Source: Bradyrhizobium yuanmingense (GTDB lineage: Bacteria > Pseudomonadota > Alphaproteobacteria > Rhizobiales > Xanthobacteraceae). From it: a stretch of DNA of 60,628 nucleotides. Position 1 is the stretch's first letter. Every line of letters starts with the position of its first letter. Under the pieces are notes generated by a model. It worked only from the letters and a program-made list of their open reading frames with translations. It did no database searches and was not told where the DNA came from. The stretch lies in assembly GCF_029167105.1 (NCBI RefSeq), contig NZ_JARFML010000044.1, forward strand, positions 1 to 60,628. Direction: 5' to 3'. A program made the translations under genes and the position numbers. Shown here in pieces: positions 33,339-41,601 of this stretch.

Positions 33339-33851
33339 TCACCGCGTGCTTGGCTTCGCCGGTGCGCGACGGCGGTCCGCTGCGGGCTGATAGGCCACGC
33401 GCGAATGCTGGGCGCAGTAGGGCAGGCCTGAGAGCGCCTTGCCGCCGCAGAAGAAGAAATCCGGGCTCGAGGGATCGCCGACCGGCCAGTGGCAGGTCGC
33501 CTCGTTCAATTCCAGCAGCGACAGCCGCTGGCTCATCGGCACCACGTTGTCGTAGGTCACCGGCTCGGCTTCCAACTCGACCTCGAAGGCCTGCGCCAGC
33601 GCGGTGTTGCCGCGTGCGACGGGGCGGGTCACCCGCATCATATGCTGCGCGGGCCGTGCCTTGCGCGGCCGCGGCGCTGCCGATGAAGGGCTCTTGGCGC
33701 GGCCGGACAGGCCGAGCCGGTGCACCTTGCCGATCACGGCATTGCGGGTCACATTGCCGAGCTCCGCCGCGATCTGGCTGGCCGAAAGTCCGGCCTCCCA
33801 GAGCTTCTTCAGCTGCTCGACGCGATCATCGGACCAGGTCAAAACCGTCAT
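33339..33851 (-). CDS. gcrA: Cell-cycle regulator GcrA
   Basis: This 170-aa protein has an N-terminal helix-turn-helix (WSDDRVEQLKKLWEAGLSAS at 6-25, then NVTRNAVIGKVHRLGLSG). A basic Pro/Arg linker and a conserved C-terminal sigma70-binding part (LNEATCHWPVGDPSSPDFFF, CGGKALSGLPYCAQHSRVAY) follow. In alphaproteobacteria GcrA is a co-activator that favours promoters carrying CcrM-methylated GANTC. The two Cys/His-rich motifs at the end are intact. It is single and divergent from argD. Confidence 0.93.
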   Translation of the reverse strand: MTVLTWSDDRVEQLKKLWEAGLSASQIAAELGNVTRNAVIGKVHRLGLSGRAKSPSSAAPRPRKARPAQHMMRVTRPVARGNTALAQAFEVELEAEPVTYDNVVPMSQRLSLLELNEATCHWPVGDPSSPDFFFCGGKALSGLPYCAQHSRVAYQPAADRRRAPAKPSTR

Positions 33852-34173
33852 TGCACCCTTTCCCTCGCTGCGCGCCTGCCATCCTGGGGCCTTCGCAGCG
33901 AATGCTTAGCCTTGAAAAACCCGTGCCGTCAGAATCCCTTAAGGCTCGCCGGGCGCGCTCAAGACGCCCGAACGTTTACGCCGGTACATGAGGACTTTTG
34001 GGATCAGAACTACTGCACGAGATGTCGTATCTGACAGTCCAAACGCTACAATATGGCGTGACTCCCGCGCAAGAGTCCGCCGACTCGCTTCCACATGTTC
34101 CGTGGTGAAAAACCCGCAAAATCGGCACCGCAAGACTACGGAATCAGCGTTTCGCGAGGCTTTCCGGGCGGCA

Positions 34174-34201
34174 TTGACACCCGTCTTGCCAGGCATAAGA
34201 T
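34174..34201 (+). promoter_or_regulatory. Near-consensus sigma70-type promoter of argD
   Basis: TTGACA (34174-34179) and TAAGAT (34196-34201) with a 16-bp spacer. The -35 is a perfect match, unusual in this genome. Transcription would begin at about 34208, exactly where a stable hairpin begins. A GANTC site (34141-34145) is 29 bp upstream. Confidence 0.65.
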
Positions 34202-34207
34202 AGTGCC

Positions 34208-34242
34208 ACGTGCCGCCCTTAAAAGGCGGCACGTTTCGTTTT
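34208..34242 (+). terminator. Terminator-like hairpin at the argD 5' end
   Basis: A 10-bp stem (ACGTGCCGCC / GGCGGCACGT, 34208-34217 and 34225-34234), 7-nt loop, then TTTCGTTTT. It looks like an intrinsic terminator, yet no plus-strand gene precedes it and the argD promoter fires at its base. It may be an attenuator, a 5' stabilising stem, or the end of a small RNA. Confidence 0.6.
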
Positions 34243-34309
34243 CCGGGGCCGGTCGATGGTGCGTTGCCCAATGCGTGCCTCACACCGTCCGCAACATTCA
34301 AGTGACGTC

Positions 34310-35518
34310 ATGACTAACAGCGCAGCGCCGCATTTGCTCCCCGTTTTCGCCAGGGCCGACCTCGGTTTCGAGCGCGGCGAAGGCTGCTGGCTGATCGCGA
34401 CCAACGGCGATCGCTATCTCGATTTCACCTCGGGCGTGGCGGTGAATGCGCTCGGCCATGTCCATCCCGCGCTGGTCAAGGCATTGCAGGAGCAGGCGAC
34501 CAAGCTCTGGCACATGTCGAACCTGTTCCAGAGCCCTGATGGCGAGAAGCTCGCAAGCCGCCTCTGCAACGAGAGCTTTGCGGACTTCGTGTTCTTCTGC
34601 AATTCCGGCGCCGAGGCGCTGGAAGGCGTGATCAAGCTGGTGCGCCACCATCATTTCTCGAAGGGGCATCCGGAGCGGTACAGCATGATCACCTTCGAGG
34701 GTGCCTTCCATGGCCGCACGCTGGCGACGCTCGCCGCCACCGGGTCTGCGAAATATCTCGAGGGCTTCGGTCCGCCGATGGATGGCTTCGATCAGGTGCC
34801 GCATGGCGACCTCGACGCCGTGAAGAAGGCGATCGGACCGCATACCGCCGGCATTCTCATCGAGCCGATCCAGGGCGAGGGCGGCGTTCGTTCTGCGCCT
34901 CCCGCCTTCCTCAAGGCACTGCGCGAGCTTTGCAACGAGCATGACATCTTGCTCGCCTTCGACGAGGTGCAGACCGGCATGGGCCGCACCGGCGAGCTCT
35001 TCGCCTACAAGCGTACCGGCGTCACGCCGGACGTGATGTCGCTCGCCAAGGCGCTCGGCGGCGGTTTCCCGATCGGCGCGGTGCTGGCGACCGCAGATGC
35101 GGCCGCCGGCATGGGGCCCGGCTCGCACGGCTCGACTTTCGGCGGCAATCCGCTCGCGATCTCGGCTGCCAACGCCGTGCTCGACGTCATGCTCAAGCCC
35201 GGCTTCTTCGACCACGTGCAGAAGATGTCGCTGCTGCTCAAGCAGAAGCTCGCCTCCGTGATCGATCGTCATCCTGACGTCGTCAGCGAGGTGCGCGGCG
35301 AGGGCCTCCTGATCGGCATCAAAGCGGTGGTCCCTTCGGGCGATCTCGTCGCGGCGCTGCGCGCCGAAAAGCTGCTCACCGTCGGGGCCGGCGACAATGT
35401 CGTGCGCTTCCTGCCGCCCCTGATCGTCACCGAAGCGGAGATCGAGGACAGCGTCATCAGGCTCGAGCGCGCCTGCTCTGCGATCTCGTCCAGCCAGACC
35501 AAGCGGGCGGCAAGCTGA
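34310..35518 (+). CDS. argD: Acetylornithine aminotransferase ArgD
   Basis: This 402-aa class III PLP aminotransferase converts N-acetylglutamate semialdehyde to N-acetylornithine in arginine synthesis (often also acting in lysine synthesis). Visible are FCNSGAEALEGVIKLVRHHH, the cofactor aspartate in LLAFDEVQTGMGRTG and the Schiff-base lysine in SLAKALGGGFPIGAVL. I take the ATG at 34310 (MTNSAAPHLLPVFARADLGF) as it matches the family N-terminus; a longer frame exists. It overlaps argF by 1 nt. Confidence 0.94.
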   Translation: MTNSAAPHLLPVFARADLGFERGEGCWLIATNGDRYLDFTSGVAVNALGHVHPALVKALQEQATKLWHMSNLFQSPDGEKLASRLCNESFADFVFFCNSGAEALEGVIKLVRHHHFSKGHPERYSMITFEGAFHGRTLATLAATGSAKYLEGFGPPMDGFDQVPHGDLDAVKKAIGPHTAGILIEPIQGEGGVRSAPPAFLKALRELCNEHDILLAFDEVQTGMGRTGELFAYKRTGVTPDVMSLAKALGGGFPIGAVLATADAAAGMGPGSHGSTFGGNPLAISAANAVLDVMLKPGFFDHVQKMSLLLKQKLASVIDRHPDVVSEVRGEGLLIGIKAVVPSGDLVAALRAEKLLTVGAGDNVVRFLPPLIVTEAEIEDSVIRLERACSAISSSQTKRAAS

Positions 35519-36453
35519 TGAGCACGACGCCCAACAAAGCTCCCAAGCACTTCCTGGACATCAACGAGCTGCCGCTGTCGGAGCTCAAGAGCATGCTCGC
35601 CGCCTCTTCCGCCATGAAGGCGAAGCAGAAGGCGCAGCAGCCGGTCAGGCCGCTCGAAGGCAAGACGCTGGCGATGATCTTCGAGCGTCCCTCGACCCGC
35701 ACCCGCGTCTCGTTCGACGTCGGCATGCGCCAGCTCGGCGGCGAGGCGATCATGCTCACCGGCGCCGAGATGCAGCTCGGTCGCGGCGAGACCATCGCCG
35801 ACACCGCGCGGGTTCTGTCGCGCTATGTCGACGCCATCATGATCCGCATCCTCAACCACGATGCGCTGCTGGAGCTCGCGGCCAACGCCACCGTGCCCGT
35901 CATCAACGGCCTGACGCGGCGTTCGCATCCCTGCCAGGTGATGGCCGACCTCATGACCTATGAGGAGCATCGCGGCCCGATCGAGGGCAAGACGGTGGCC
36001 TGGACCGGCGACGACAACAACGTGCTGGCGTCCTGGGCCCATGCCGCCGAGCGCTTCAAATTCCAGCTCAATGTCGCAACGCCGCCGGAGCTCGCACCGA
36101 AAAAGGCCATGCGCGACTGGATCAAGGCGACGGGCGCGCCGATCGTGCTCGGCACCGATCCCGAGGCCGCCGTGCGCGGCGCCGATTGCGTCGTCACCGA
36201 CACCTGGGTGTCGATGGGTGACAAGGAGGGCGAGCACCGCCACAACGTGCTCAAGCCCTACCAGGTCAATGCCAAGCTGATGTCGCTGGCCAAGGCGGAC
36301 GCATTGTTCATGCATTGCCTGCCGGCCCATCGCGGCGAGGAGGTCACCGATGAGGTGATCGACGGGCCGCAATCGGTCGTGTTCGACGAGGCCGAAAACC
36401 GCCTGCACGCGCAGAAGGGCATCTTGGCCTGGTGCTTCGACGCGGTGAAGTAG
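35518..36453 (+). CDS. argF: Ornithine carbamoyltransferase ArgF
   Basis: This 311-aa enzyme makes citrulline from ornithine and carbamoyl phosphate. The carbamoyl-phosphate loop STRTRVSF is at about 62-69, followed by HPCQVMADL and the ornithine-binding MHCLPAHRGEEV. The ATG shares one base with the argD stop (TGATG), so the pair is translationally coupled. Length fits the family. Confidence 0.96.
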   Translation: MSTTPNKAPKHFLDINELPLSELKSMLAASSAMKAKQKAQQPVRPLEGKTLAMIFERPSTRTRVSFDVGMRQLGGEAIMLTGAEMQLGRGETIADTARVLSRYVDAIMIRILNHDALLELAANATVPVINGLTRRSHPCQVMADLMTYEEHRGPIEGKTVAWTGDDNNVLASWAHAAERFKFQLNVATPPELAPKKAMRDWIKATGAPIVLGTDPEAAVRGADCVVTDTWVSMGDKEGEHRHNVLKPYQVNAKLMSLAKADALFMHCLPAHRGEEVTDEVIDGPQSVVFDEAENRLHAQKGILAWCFDAVK

Positions 36454-36490
36454 GCGCGCTGGAAGCCCGGCTGCGGCCCCACAAGCAACT

Positions 36491-36644
36491 GTCGTCCCGG
36501 ACAAGCGCAGCGAAGTGGAGCGCCGATCCGGGACCCATAACCACAGGCTTGCGTTTGGCGATGACTCCGAGTTGTCATCTCGCGCATTGACGTCGTCCTG
36601 TGGTTATCGGTCCCGGGCTCGCGCTTTGCGCGCCCCGGGACGAC
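36491..36644. repeat. Intergenic inverted repeat (argF-hslO)
   Basis: The outer arms GTCGTCCCGG (36491-36500) and CCGGGACGAC (about 36635-36644) enclose inner arms CCATAACCACAGG (36535-36547) and CCTGTGGTTAT (36598-36608). The inner ATAACCACAG core is shared with the repeat at 33.2 kb, showing one dispersed family. Confidence 0.8.
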
Positions 36645-36706
36645 ACTGAGTTTGAGGTTCTCCGCGCCCCCTTCCATTTCCGCCCTCCGACCCCAGATAG
36701 AGCGCC

Positions 36707-37714
36707 ATGGTTTCGCAATCCCCTGACATGAAAACCGGGCCTGAAGGCCCGGTTCGCGCGCCATCATCGGTTCCGATCGATGACGCCGTGCTGCCTTACG
36801 AGGTCGACGCGCTCGACGTGCGCGGGCGCCTGGTGCGGCTTGGTCCCGCGCTCGACGACATCCTCACCAAGCACGATTATCCCGCAGCCGTCGGCAAGCT
36901 GCTCGGCGAGGCCATCGTGCTGACGACGCTGCTCGGCTCGGCGCTGAAATTCGAGGGCCGCTTCATTCTTCAGGCCCAGACCGATGGCCCGGTGTCGTTC
37001 CTGGTGGTCGACTACCAGGCCCCGGACCGCCTGCGCGCCTATGCGCGCTTCGACGCCTCGCGCCTGGGCACGGCGAAGGATTCCGGCACGCTGCTCGGCC
37101 GCGGCCATCTCGCCATGACCATCGACCAGGGTCCCGACATGAGCCGCTACCAGGGCCTGGTTGCGCTCGACGGTGGCAGCCTGGAAGACGCCGCCCACGA
37201 ATATTTCCTGCGCTCCGAGCAGATCCCGACGCGCGTGCGCCTCGCGGTCGGCGAGGAGTGGCGCTCGAGCGACGGCGGCAAGCATCGCTGGCGCGCCGGC
37301 GGCATGCTGATGCAATTTCTGCCGAAGGCGCCGGAGCGCGCGCGGCAGGCGGACTTGCATCCCGGCGATGCGCCCGACGGCACCGAGGTGCACAGCGTCG
37401 CCGAAGATGATGCCTGGGTCGAGGCACGCTCGCTGATCGAGACGGTCGAAGACGTCGAGCTGATCGATCCCGAGCTCTCCGGCGAGCGGCTGCTCTACCG
37501 CCTCTTCCACGAGCGCGGCGTGCGTGTGTTCAATCCGCAGGTGCTCGAGGCGCGGTGCTCCTGCTCGCGCGATGCCGTCGCCGCGATGCTCAAGAGCTTC
37601 TCGCACGACGACCGCGCCGCCATGGTCAAGGACGACAAGGTCGTCGTAACCTGCGAGTTCTGTTCGTCGGTGTACCAGTTCACGCCGCACGAGGCGGGCG
37701 TCGAGGACGCTTAA
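36707..37714 (+). CDS. hslO: Redox-regulated chaperone Hsp33 (HslO)
   Basis: This 335-aa cytoplasmic holdase is switched on by oxidation of a zinc site. The C-terminal cysteines are present as C-S-C (EARCSCSRDAV) and C-E-F-C (VTCEFCSSVYQF). The core has ALKFEGRFILQAQTDGPVSF and the substrate-linker region. The first 25 residues are an extra low-conserved segment that contains a perfect hairpin in the DNA; a later start is possible but the family in this genus appears to begin here. Confidence 0.93.
   Translation: MVSQSPDMKTGPEGPVRAPSSVPIDDAVLPYEVDALDVRGRLVRLGPALDDILTKHDYPAAVGKLLGEAIVLTTLLGSALKFEGRFILQAQTDGPVSFLVVDYQAPDRLRAYARFDASRLGTAKDSGTLLGRGHLAMTIDQGPDMSRYQGLVALDGGSLEDAAHEYFLRSEQIPTRVRLAVGEEWRSSDGGKHRWRAGGMLMQFLPKAPERARQADLHPGDAPDGTEVHSVAEDDAWVEARSLIETVEDVELIDPELSGERLLYRLFHERGVRVFNPQVLEARCSCSRDAVAAMLKSFSHDDRAAMVKDDKVVVTCEFCSSVYQFTPHEAGVEDA
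36733..36754. terminator. Perfect hairpin inside the hslO 5' coding end
   Basis: AACCGGGCC-TGAA-GGCCCGGTT has a 9-bp stem and a 4-nt loop, preceded by AAAA and followed by TTCG. It has the shape of a terminator for upstream argF but lies within the first 16 codons of hslO. It may affect translation. Confidence 0.45.
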
Positions 37715-37866
37715 GTCTATCCTCCGTCATTGCGAGCGCAGCGAAGCAATCCAGAGTCTCTCCGCAAAGCGGAGCGTGCCCCACCATCTTATGCGCGATG
37801 ATCGGCATGGTGGGCACGACGCGATGCGTCTTTGCCCGCCCTAAGTTAGCTGCGCAAGGATCGCCG

Positions 37867-38259
37867 CTAATTCAACACCCGCTTGTTGTCCGGGCTGTCC
37901 AGCGAAAACGTGGGCACGTCGATCTCGAAGCGCTCGCCGGTTTCGCTGACCATCTGGTAGCGGCCGGTCATGAAGCCCGAGGCGGTCGAGAGCGGCACGC
38001 CGGAGGTGTATTCGAAGCGCTCGCCGGGAGCGAGGATCGGCTGCTCGCCGACCACGCCCTCGCCCTTCACCTCCTGCTGGCGGCCGGAGGCATCGGTGAT
38101 GATCCAGTGCCGCGTCTTGAGCTGCACGGTCTCCTCGCCCGAATTGGTGATGACGATGGTGTAGGACCAGAAGTAGCGCGAGCGGTCGGCCGACGATTGC
38201 TCCGGAACAAAGTTCGGCTCGACGGTCACTTCGATCTGGCGGGTCACGGCGCGGTACAT
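37867..38259 (-). CDS. apaG: ApaG domain protein
   Basis: This 130-aa protein begins MYRAVTRQIEVTVEPNFVPE, as usual for ApaG (about 125-130 aa), with the family core YFWSYTIVITNSGEETVQLK and RHWIITDASG. It is an Fn3-like fold of unclear role (linked to magnesium and cobalt tolerance in enterics). Longer starts upstream would overlap the divergent opgC-like region. The flanking 37.73-37.85 kb has partial repeat sequences. Confidence 0.9.
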   Translation of the reverse strand: MYRAVTRQIEVTVEPNFVPEQSSADRSRYFWSYTIVITNSGEETVQLKTRHWIITDASGRQQEVKGEGVVGEQPILAPGERFEYTSGVPLSTASGFMTGRYQMVSETGERFEIDVPTFSLDSPDNKRVLN

Positions 38260-38455
38260 GGCTGTCATCATACCGAAATCCGCCCAGGGAACCAAACCCC
38301 CCGCGGGCGCCCTTGGCGACATCGTCCCGCCAGAATTGGCGGGAAAGCACACCACCGAGGCAGACACCTTATGTGATCCGGCCGCTTTGCGAGACGACAG
38401 CCGGACCATTACATTGCTTCAACGTCGCGATTTGCGGAACGGTTTCCAGGCCCCG

Positions 38456-39712
38456 ATGACCATTGCCGACCAAGTGACGGGATCGACCATCGCAGGAACC
38501 GCGGGCGCCAAGCCCGCAGGGACCAAGGCGCGCGCCGCAGCGCCGGCCATCACGCTGCCTGCCATCGGCGAGCGCGAGCTCCGGCTCGATCTGTTCCGCG
38601 GGCTCGCGCTGTGGCTGATCTTCATCGACCATCTGCCGCCCAGTCTGCTGACCTGGTTCACGATCCGCAATTACGGCCTCAGCGACGCCACCGAGATCTT
38701 CATCTTCATCTCCGGCTACACCGCGGCCTTCGTCTATGGCCGGGCCATGCTGGAGAGCGGCGTTCTCATCGCCACCGCGCGCATCCTGCGCCGGGTCTGG
38801 CAGATCTACGTCGCCCACGTCTTCCTGTTTACGATCTTCCTCGCCGAGATCTCCTATGTCGCGACCAGGTTCGAGAACCCGCTCTACACCGAAGAGATGG
38901 GCATCATGGACTTCCTCAAGCAGCCGGACGTCGTCATCGTGCAGGCGCTGCTGCTGCGCTTCCGTCCCGTCAACATGGACGTGCTGCCGCTCTACATCGT
39001 GCTGATGCTGGCGCTGCCGCTGATCCTGTGGTCGATGAAATGGCGGCCGGACGTCACGCTCGGGCTGTCGGTCCTGCTCTACGCGGTGACCTGGGAGTAC
39101 GACCTTTACCTGTCGGCCTATCCGAACGGCTTCTGGGCCTTCAATCCTTTCGCCTGGCAATTGCTGTTCGTGTTCGGTGCCTGGTGCGCGCTCGGAGGTG
39201 CGCGTCGCATGTCTGGCATCCTGGCCTCGCCCGTGACGATGTGGATCTCGATCGCCTATCTCATCGCGGCGTTCTACGTGACCTTGACCTGGTACGTGCC
39301 TCAGCTCTCCCAGTTCATGCCGAAGCGGATCGAGCAATGGATGTATCCGATCGACAAGACCGACCTCGACGTGCTGCGCTTCGCGCACTTCCTGGCGCTG
39401 GCGGCGCTCACCGTACGCTTCCTGCCCCGCGATTGGCCGGGCTTGAAATCGCGCTGGCTGCGACCATTGATTCTATGTGGTCAGCATTCGCTCGAGATCT
39501 TCTGCCTCGGCGTCTTCCTGGCCTTTGCCGGCCATTTCGTCCTCGCCGAAATCTCCGGCGGGCCGGTCATGCATGCGTTGATTAGCCTCTCCGGAATCCT
39601 GATCATGTGGGCGGTGGCCTGGGTCATTTCGTGGTACAAGCGCGTGGCTGACAAGAGCGGTGCGAAAACCAAAAACGCCGTCGGCAACGCCGATCTGGCG
39701 GGAGGGGGCTGA
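38456..39712 (+). CDS. opgC: OpgC-domain integral membrane protein
   Basis: This 418-aa protein has a cytoplasmic N-terminus, then about ten membrane helices from residue 45. The OpgC family marks are RELRLDLFRGLALWLIFIDH and GLSDATEIFIFISGYTAAFV. Such proteins transfer substituents (succinyl in OpgC, phosphocholine in Bradyrhizobium) to periplasmic glucans. I start at the ATG at 38456 since a longer frame overlaps apaG on the other strand. It overlaps the first SGNH gene by one base, suggesting that the SGNH proteins act on the same glycan. Confidence 0.85.
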   Translation: MTIADQVTGSTIAGTAGAKPAGTKARAAAPAITLPAIGERELRLDLFRGLALWLIFIDHLPPSLLTWFTIRNYGLSDATEIFIFISGYTAAFVYGRAMLESGVLIATARILRRVWQIYVAHVFLFTIFLAEISYVATRFENPLYTEEMGIMDFLKQPDVVIVQALLLRFRPVNMDVLPLYIVLMLALPLILWSMKWRPDVTLGLSVLLYAVTWEYDLYLSAYPNGFWAFNPFAWQLLFVFGAWCALGGARRMSGILASPVTMWISIAYLIAAFYVTLTWYVPQLSQFMPKRIEQWMYPIDKTDLDVLRFAHFLALAALTVRFLPRDWPGLKSRWLRPLILCGQHSLEIFCLGVFLAFAGHFVLAEISGGPVMHALISLSGILIMWAVAWVISWYKRVADKSGAKTKNAVGNADLAGGG

Positions 39713-40485
39713 TGAAGGCGAAGGTTCTCCTGAGCCTGGTCCTGCTATGCGGTAACCTCGCCGCGCCCACGGCGCGCGCGGGCGATGCCGCGTCTGCCGC
39801 ATCGCCTGCGGCCTGCGAACTGCCGTCCTATCTGCTGACCAGCGAAAGCCAGCTGCCCAAGGTCGCCGAGGCGATCAAGGCCGGCAAACCGCTCGACATC
39901 CTGGTGATCGGCAGCCGCTCGACCACGATTCCGTCGTCGGAGAGCAGCTCCTATCCGGCGCGCATGGAGGCGATCCTCAAGGAGAAGCTGCCGCCCTCCG
40001 AGCCGGTGCACGTCTCCGTAGAAATACAGAGCAAGAGAACGGCAGAGGAGACGGCGTCCACCTTCGTTAAGCTGATGGAAGCAAAAACGCCTACTTTGGT
40101 CATCTGGCAGACCGGGACCGTGGATGCTATCCGATCCATCGATCCCGACGAATTTCGTAGCGCGGTGACCGACGGGGTTGTTGCGCTGCAAAAGGCAGGG
40201 GCGGACGTCGTCTTGATGAATTTGCAATATAGCCCGCGCACCGAGACCATGATCTCGGCGCAGCCTTTTCTCGACAATATGCGCGTCGTGGCACAGGAGC
40301 ACGACGTCCCGCTGTTCGATCGTTTCGCGATCATGCGGCAGTGGAATGAACAGGGCCAGTTCGACCTGTTCAACCCGTCCCGCGGGCCTGAGCTGGCGAA
40401 GCAGGTCCATGATTGCCTTGGCCGGGCGTTGGCACAGTTCGTGATTGACGCTGCTCATCTGGAGCCGGCCCAGCAGCAAAATTGA
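39712..40485 (+). CDS. Periplasmic SGNH-like protein with degenerate active site
   Basis: This 257-aa protein has a signal peptide (MKAKVLLSLVLLCGNLAAPT, cleaved near ARA). It has an SGNH fold: DILVIGSRSTTIPSSESSSY aligns with the block I of its neighbour, and TLVIWQTGTVDAIRSIDPDE with block III. But the asparagine of block III is missing (TGTVDA against VGTNAV next door), there is no clear block II glycine, and the C-terminal D-x-x-H is absent. It is thus likely non-catalytic, perhaps a binding partner. It is coupled to opgC (stop/start overlap) and followed by its active paralog 12 bp on. Confidence 0.8.
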   Translation: MKAKVLLSLVLLCGNLAAPTARAGDAASAASPAACELPSYLLTSESQLPKVAEAIKAGKPLDILVIGSRSTTIPSSESSSYPARMEAILKEKLPPSEPVHVSVEIQSKRTAEETASTFVKLMEAKTPTLVIWQTGTVDAIRSIDPDEFRSAVTDGVVALQKAGADVVLMNLQYSPRTETMISAQPFLDNMRVVAQEHDVPLFDRFAIMRQWNEQGQFDLFNPSRGPELAKQVHDCLGRALAQFVIDAAHLEPAQQQN

Positions 40486-40497
40486 GGTCTAGCGTTA

Positions 40498-41487
40498 ATG
40501 AGTTCTCTCCGCCCTTTTTGCCTGACGTCATGGCTGGCCGTGCCTGCAACAGCAGTGCTGTTGTTGCTGACGCCCGCCTCGCATGCGCAGACGCCGGCTG
40601 CACAGCCGGCGACCCCCGCACCCGCCCAGTCGCCTGATCCCGCGCCCGCTGCGCCGTCCCAGACCACCGTCGCCGCGAGGTCGCCCGAGCAGCGCGGCGT
40701 CACCTCGCGCGCCATCGACAAGGTGAAGGAGGTCGCGAAGTCCGCCGCCGACATCTTCAGCCGGGTGCCCTGCCTGCCGCCGAAGGGCGGCTCCAAGGCG
40801 ATGGGCTCGCTGCCCCATGTCGCAAGCAAGCTGGCTGCCGGCCAGCCCGTCGTCATCGTCGCGTTCGGCTCGTCGTCGACCCAGGGGTTCGGCGCGAGCT
40901 CGCCGGAGTTCAATTACCCCAATCGTCTCGCGGCGCAGCTGCGCCGGCACTATCCGGCCGCCGACATCACGGTCGTCAATGCCGGCGTCGGCGGCGAGGA
41001 TGCGCCCGAGATGATGAAGCGCTTGCAGACGCAGGTCATCGACGTGCATCCGGATCTCGTGATCTGGCAGGTCGGCACCAATGCCGTGCTGCGCAATCTC
41101 GATCCTGCCGATACGGCCAAGCTGGTCGAGGACGGCATCAGCCGCATTCAGGCCGCCGGCGGCACCGACATCGTGCTGGTCGATCCGCAATATTCGCCGG
41201 CCGTCAACCAGCGCAAGGAGAGCGCCGGCAAGATGATCAAGCTGCTCGGCAACGTCGCCGAGCTCCGCAAGGTCGGCATCTTCCCGCGCTTCGAGGTGAT
41301 GCGCGACTGGCACGAGAATCAGTCGATCCCGGTCGAGAGCTTCGTCATCGCCGACGGCCTGCACATGAACGATTGGGGCTATGCCTGCTTCGCCCAGCTG
41401 CTCGGCGACGACATCATCCGCTCCGTCGGCCAGATCAAGCTCGGTGTGAGCGTGCCCGCCGACGTGAGAACGTACCGGCCGATGTGA
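40498..41487 (+). CDS. Periplasmic SGNH/GDSL-type hydrolase
   Basis: This 329-aa protein has a signal peptide (MSSLRPFCLTSWLAVPATAV, Ala-rich, cleaved near HAQ), an Ala/Pro linker and an SGNH domain from about residue 110. The catalytic set is complete: serine in AFGSSSTQGFG, glycine in NAGVGGEDA, asparagine in WQVGTNAVL, and D-x-x-H in ADGLHMNDWGY. It would remove or transfer acyl groups on a periplasmic glycan; the OpgC-like neighbour suggests cyclic beta-glucan substituents. Confidence 0.85.
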   Translation: MSSLRPFCLTSWLAVPATAVLLLLTPASHAQTPAAQPATPAPAQSPDPAPAAPSQTTVAARSPEQRGVTSRAIDKVKEVAKSAADIFSRVPCLPPKGGSKAMGSLPHVASKLAAGQPVVIVAFGSSSTQGFGASSPEFNYPNRLAAQLRRHYPAADITVVNAGVGGEDAPEMMKRLQTQVIDVHPDLVIWQVGTNAVLRNLDPADTAKLVEDGISRIQAAGGTDIVLVDPQYSPAVNQRKESAGKMIKLLGNVAELRKVGIFPRFEVMRDWHENQSIPVESFVIADGLHMNDWGYACFAQLLGDDIIRSVGQIKLGVSVPADVRTYRPM

Positions 41488-41494
41488 GAGGGTG

Positions 41495-41587
41495 CGTAGG
41501 GTGGGTTAGGCGAAGCCGCAACCCACCACTGTCTATCTCCCCGGATGCGGAAGAGGAGGATTACGCCTTCGGCTAATCCACCCTACG
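41495..41587. repeat. Short intergenic inverted repeat
   Basis: CGTAGGGTGG (41495-41504) and CCACCCTACG (41578-41587) form the outer arms. GGTTAGGCGAAGCCG and CGCCTTCGGCTAATCC lie inside. It belongs to the TAGGGTGGG family also seen at 48.2 kb. It sits between convergent SGNH and metZ genes. Confidence 0.7.
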
Positions 41588-41601
41588 AGACCTCGCCTCT
41601 C

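Larger units (their letters stand above)
33852..34309. other. gcrA-argD divergent intergenic region
   Basis: About 460 bp without a convincing ORF. It holds the argD promoter and hairpin listed separately and two GANTC (CcrM) sites, about the number expected by chance. The rest shows no repeat. Confidence 0.5.

Noticed and set aside
33852..34309. GANTC sites near gcrA as a sign of CcrM/GcrA autoregulation
   Set aside because: Only two sites in about 460 bp, roughly the number expected by chance.
36707..36760. hslO start placed after the hairpin
   Set aside because: No good ribosome site precedes a later start, and the first residues look conserved in the genus from memory; kept as a finding rather than a changed start.
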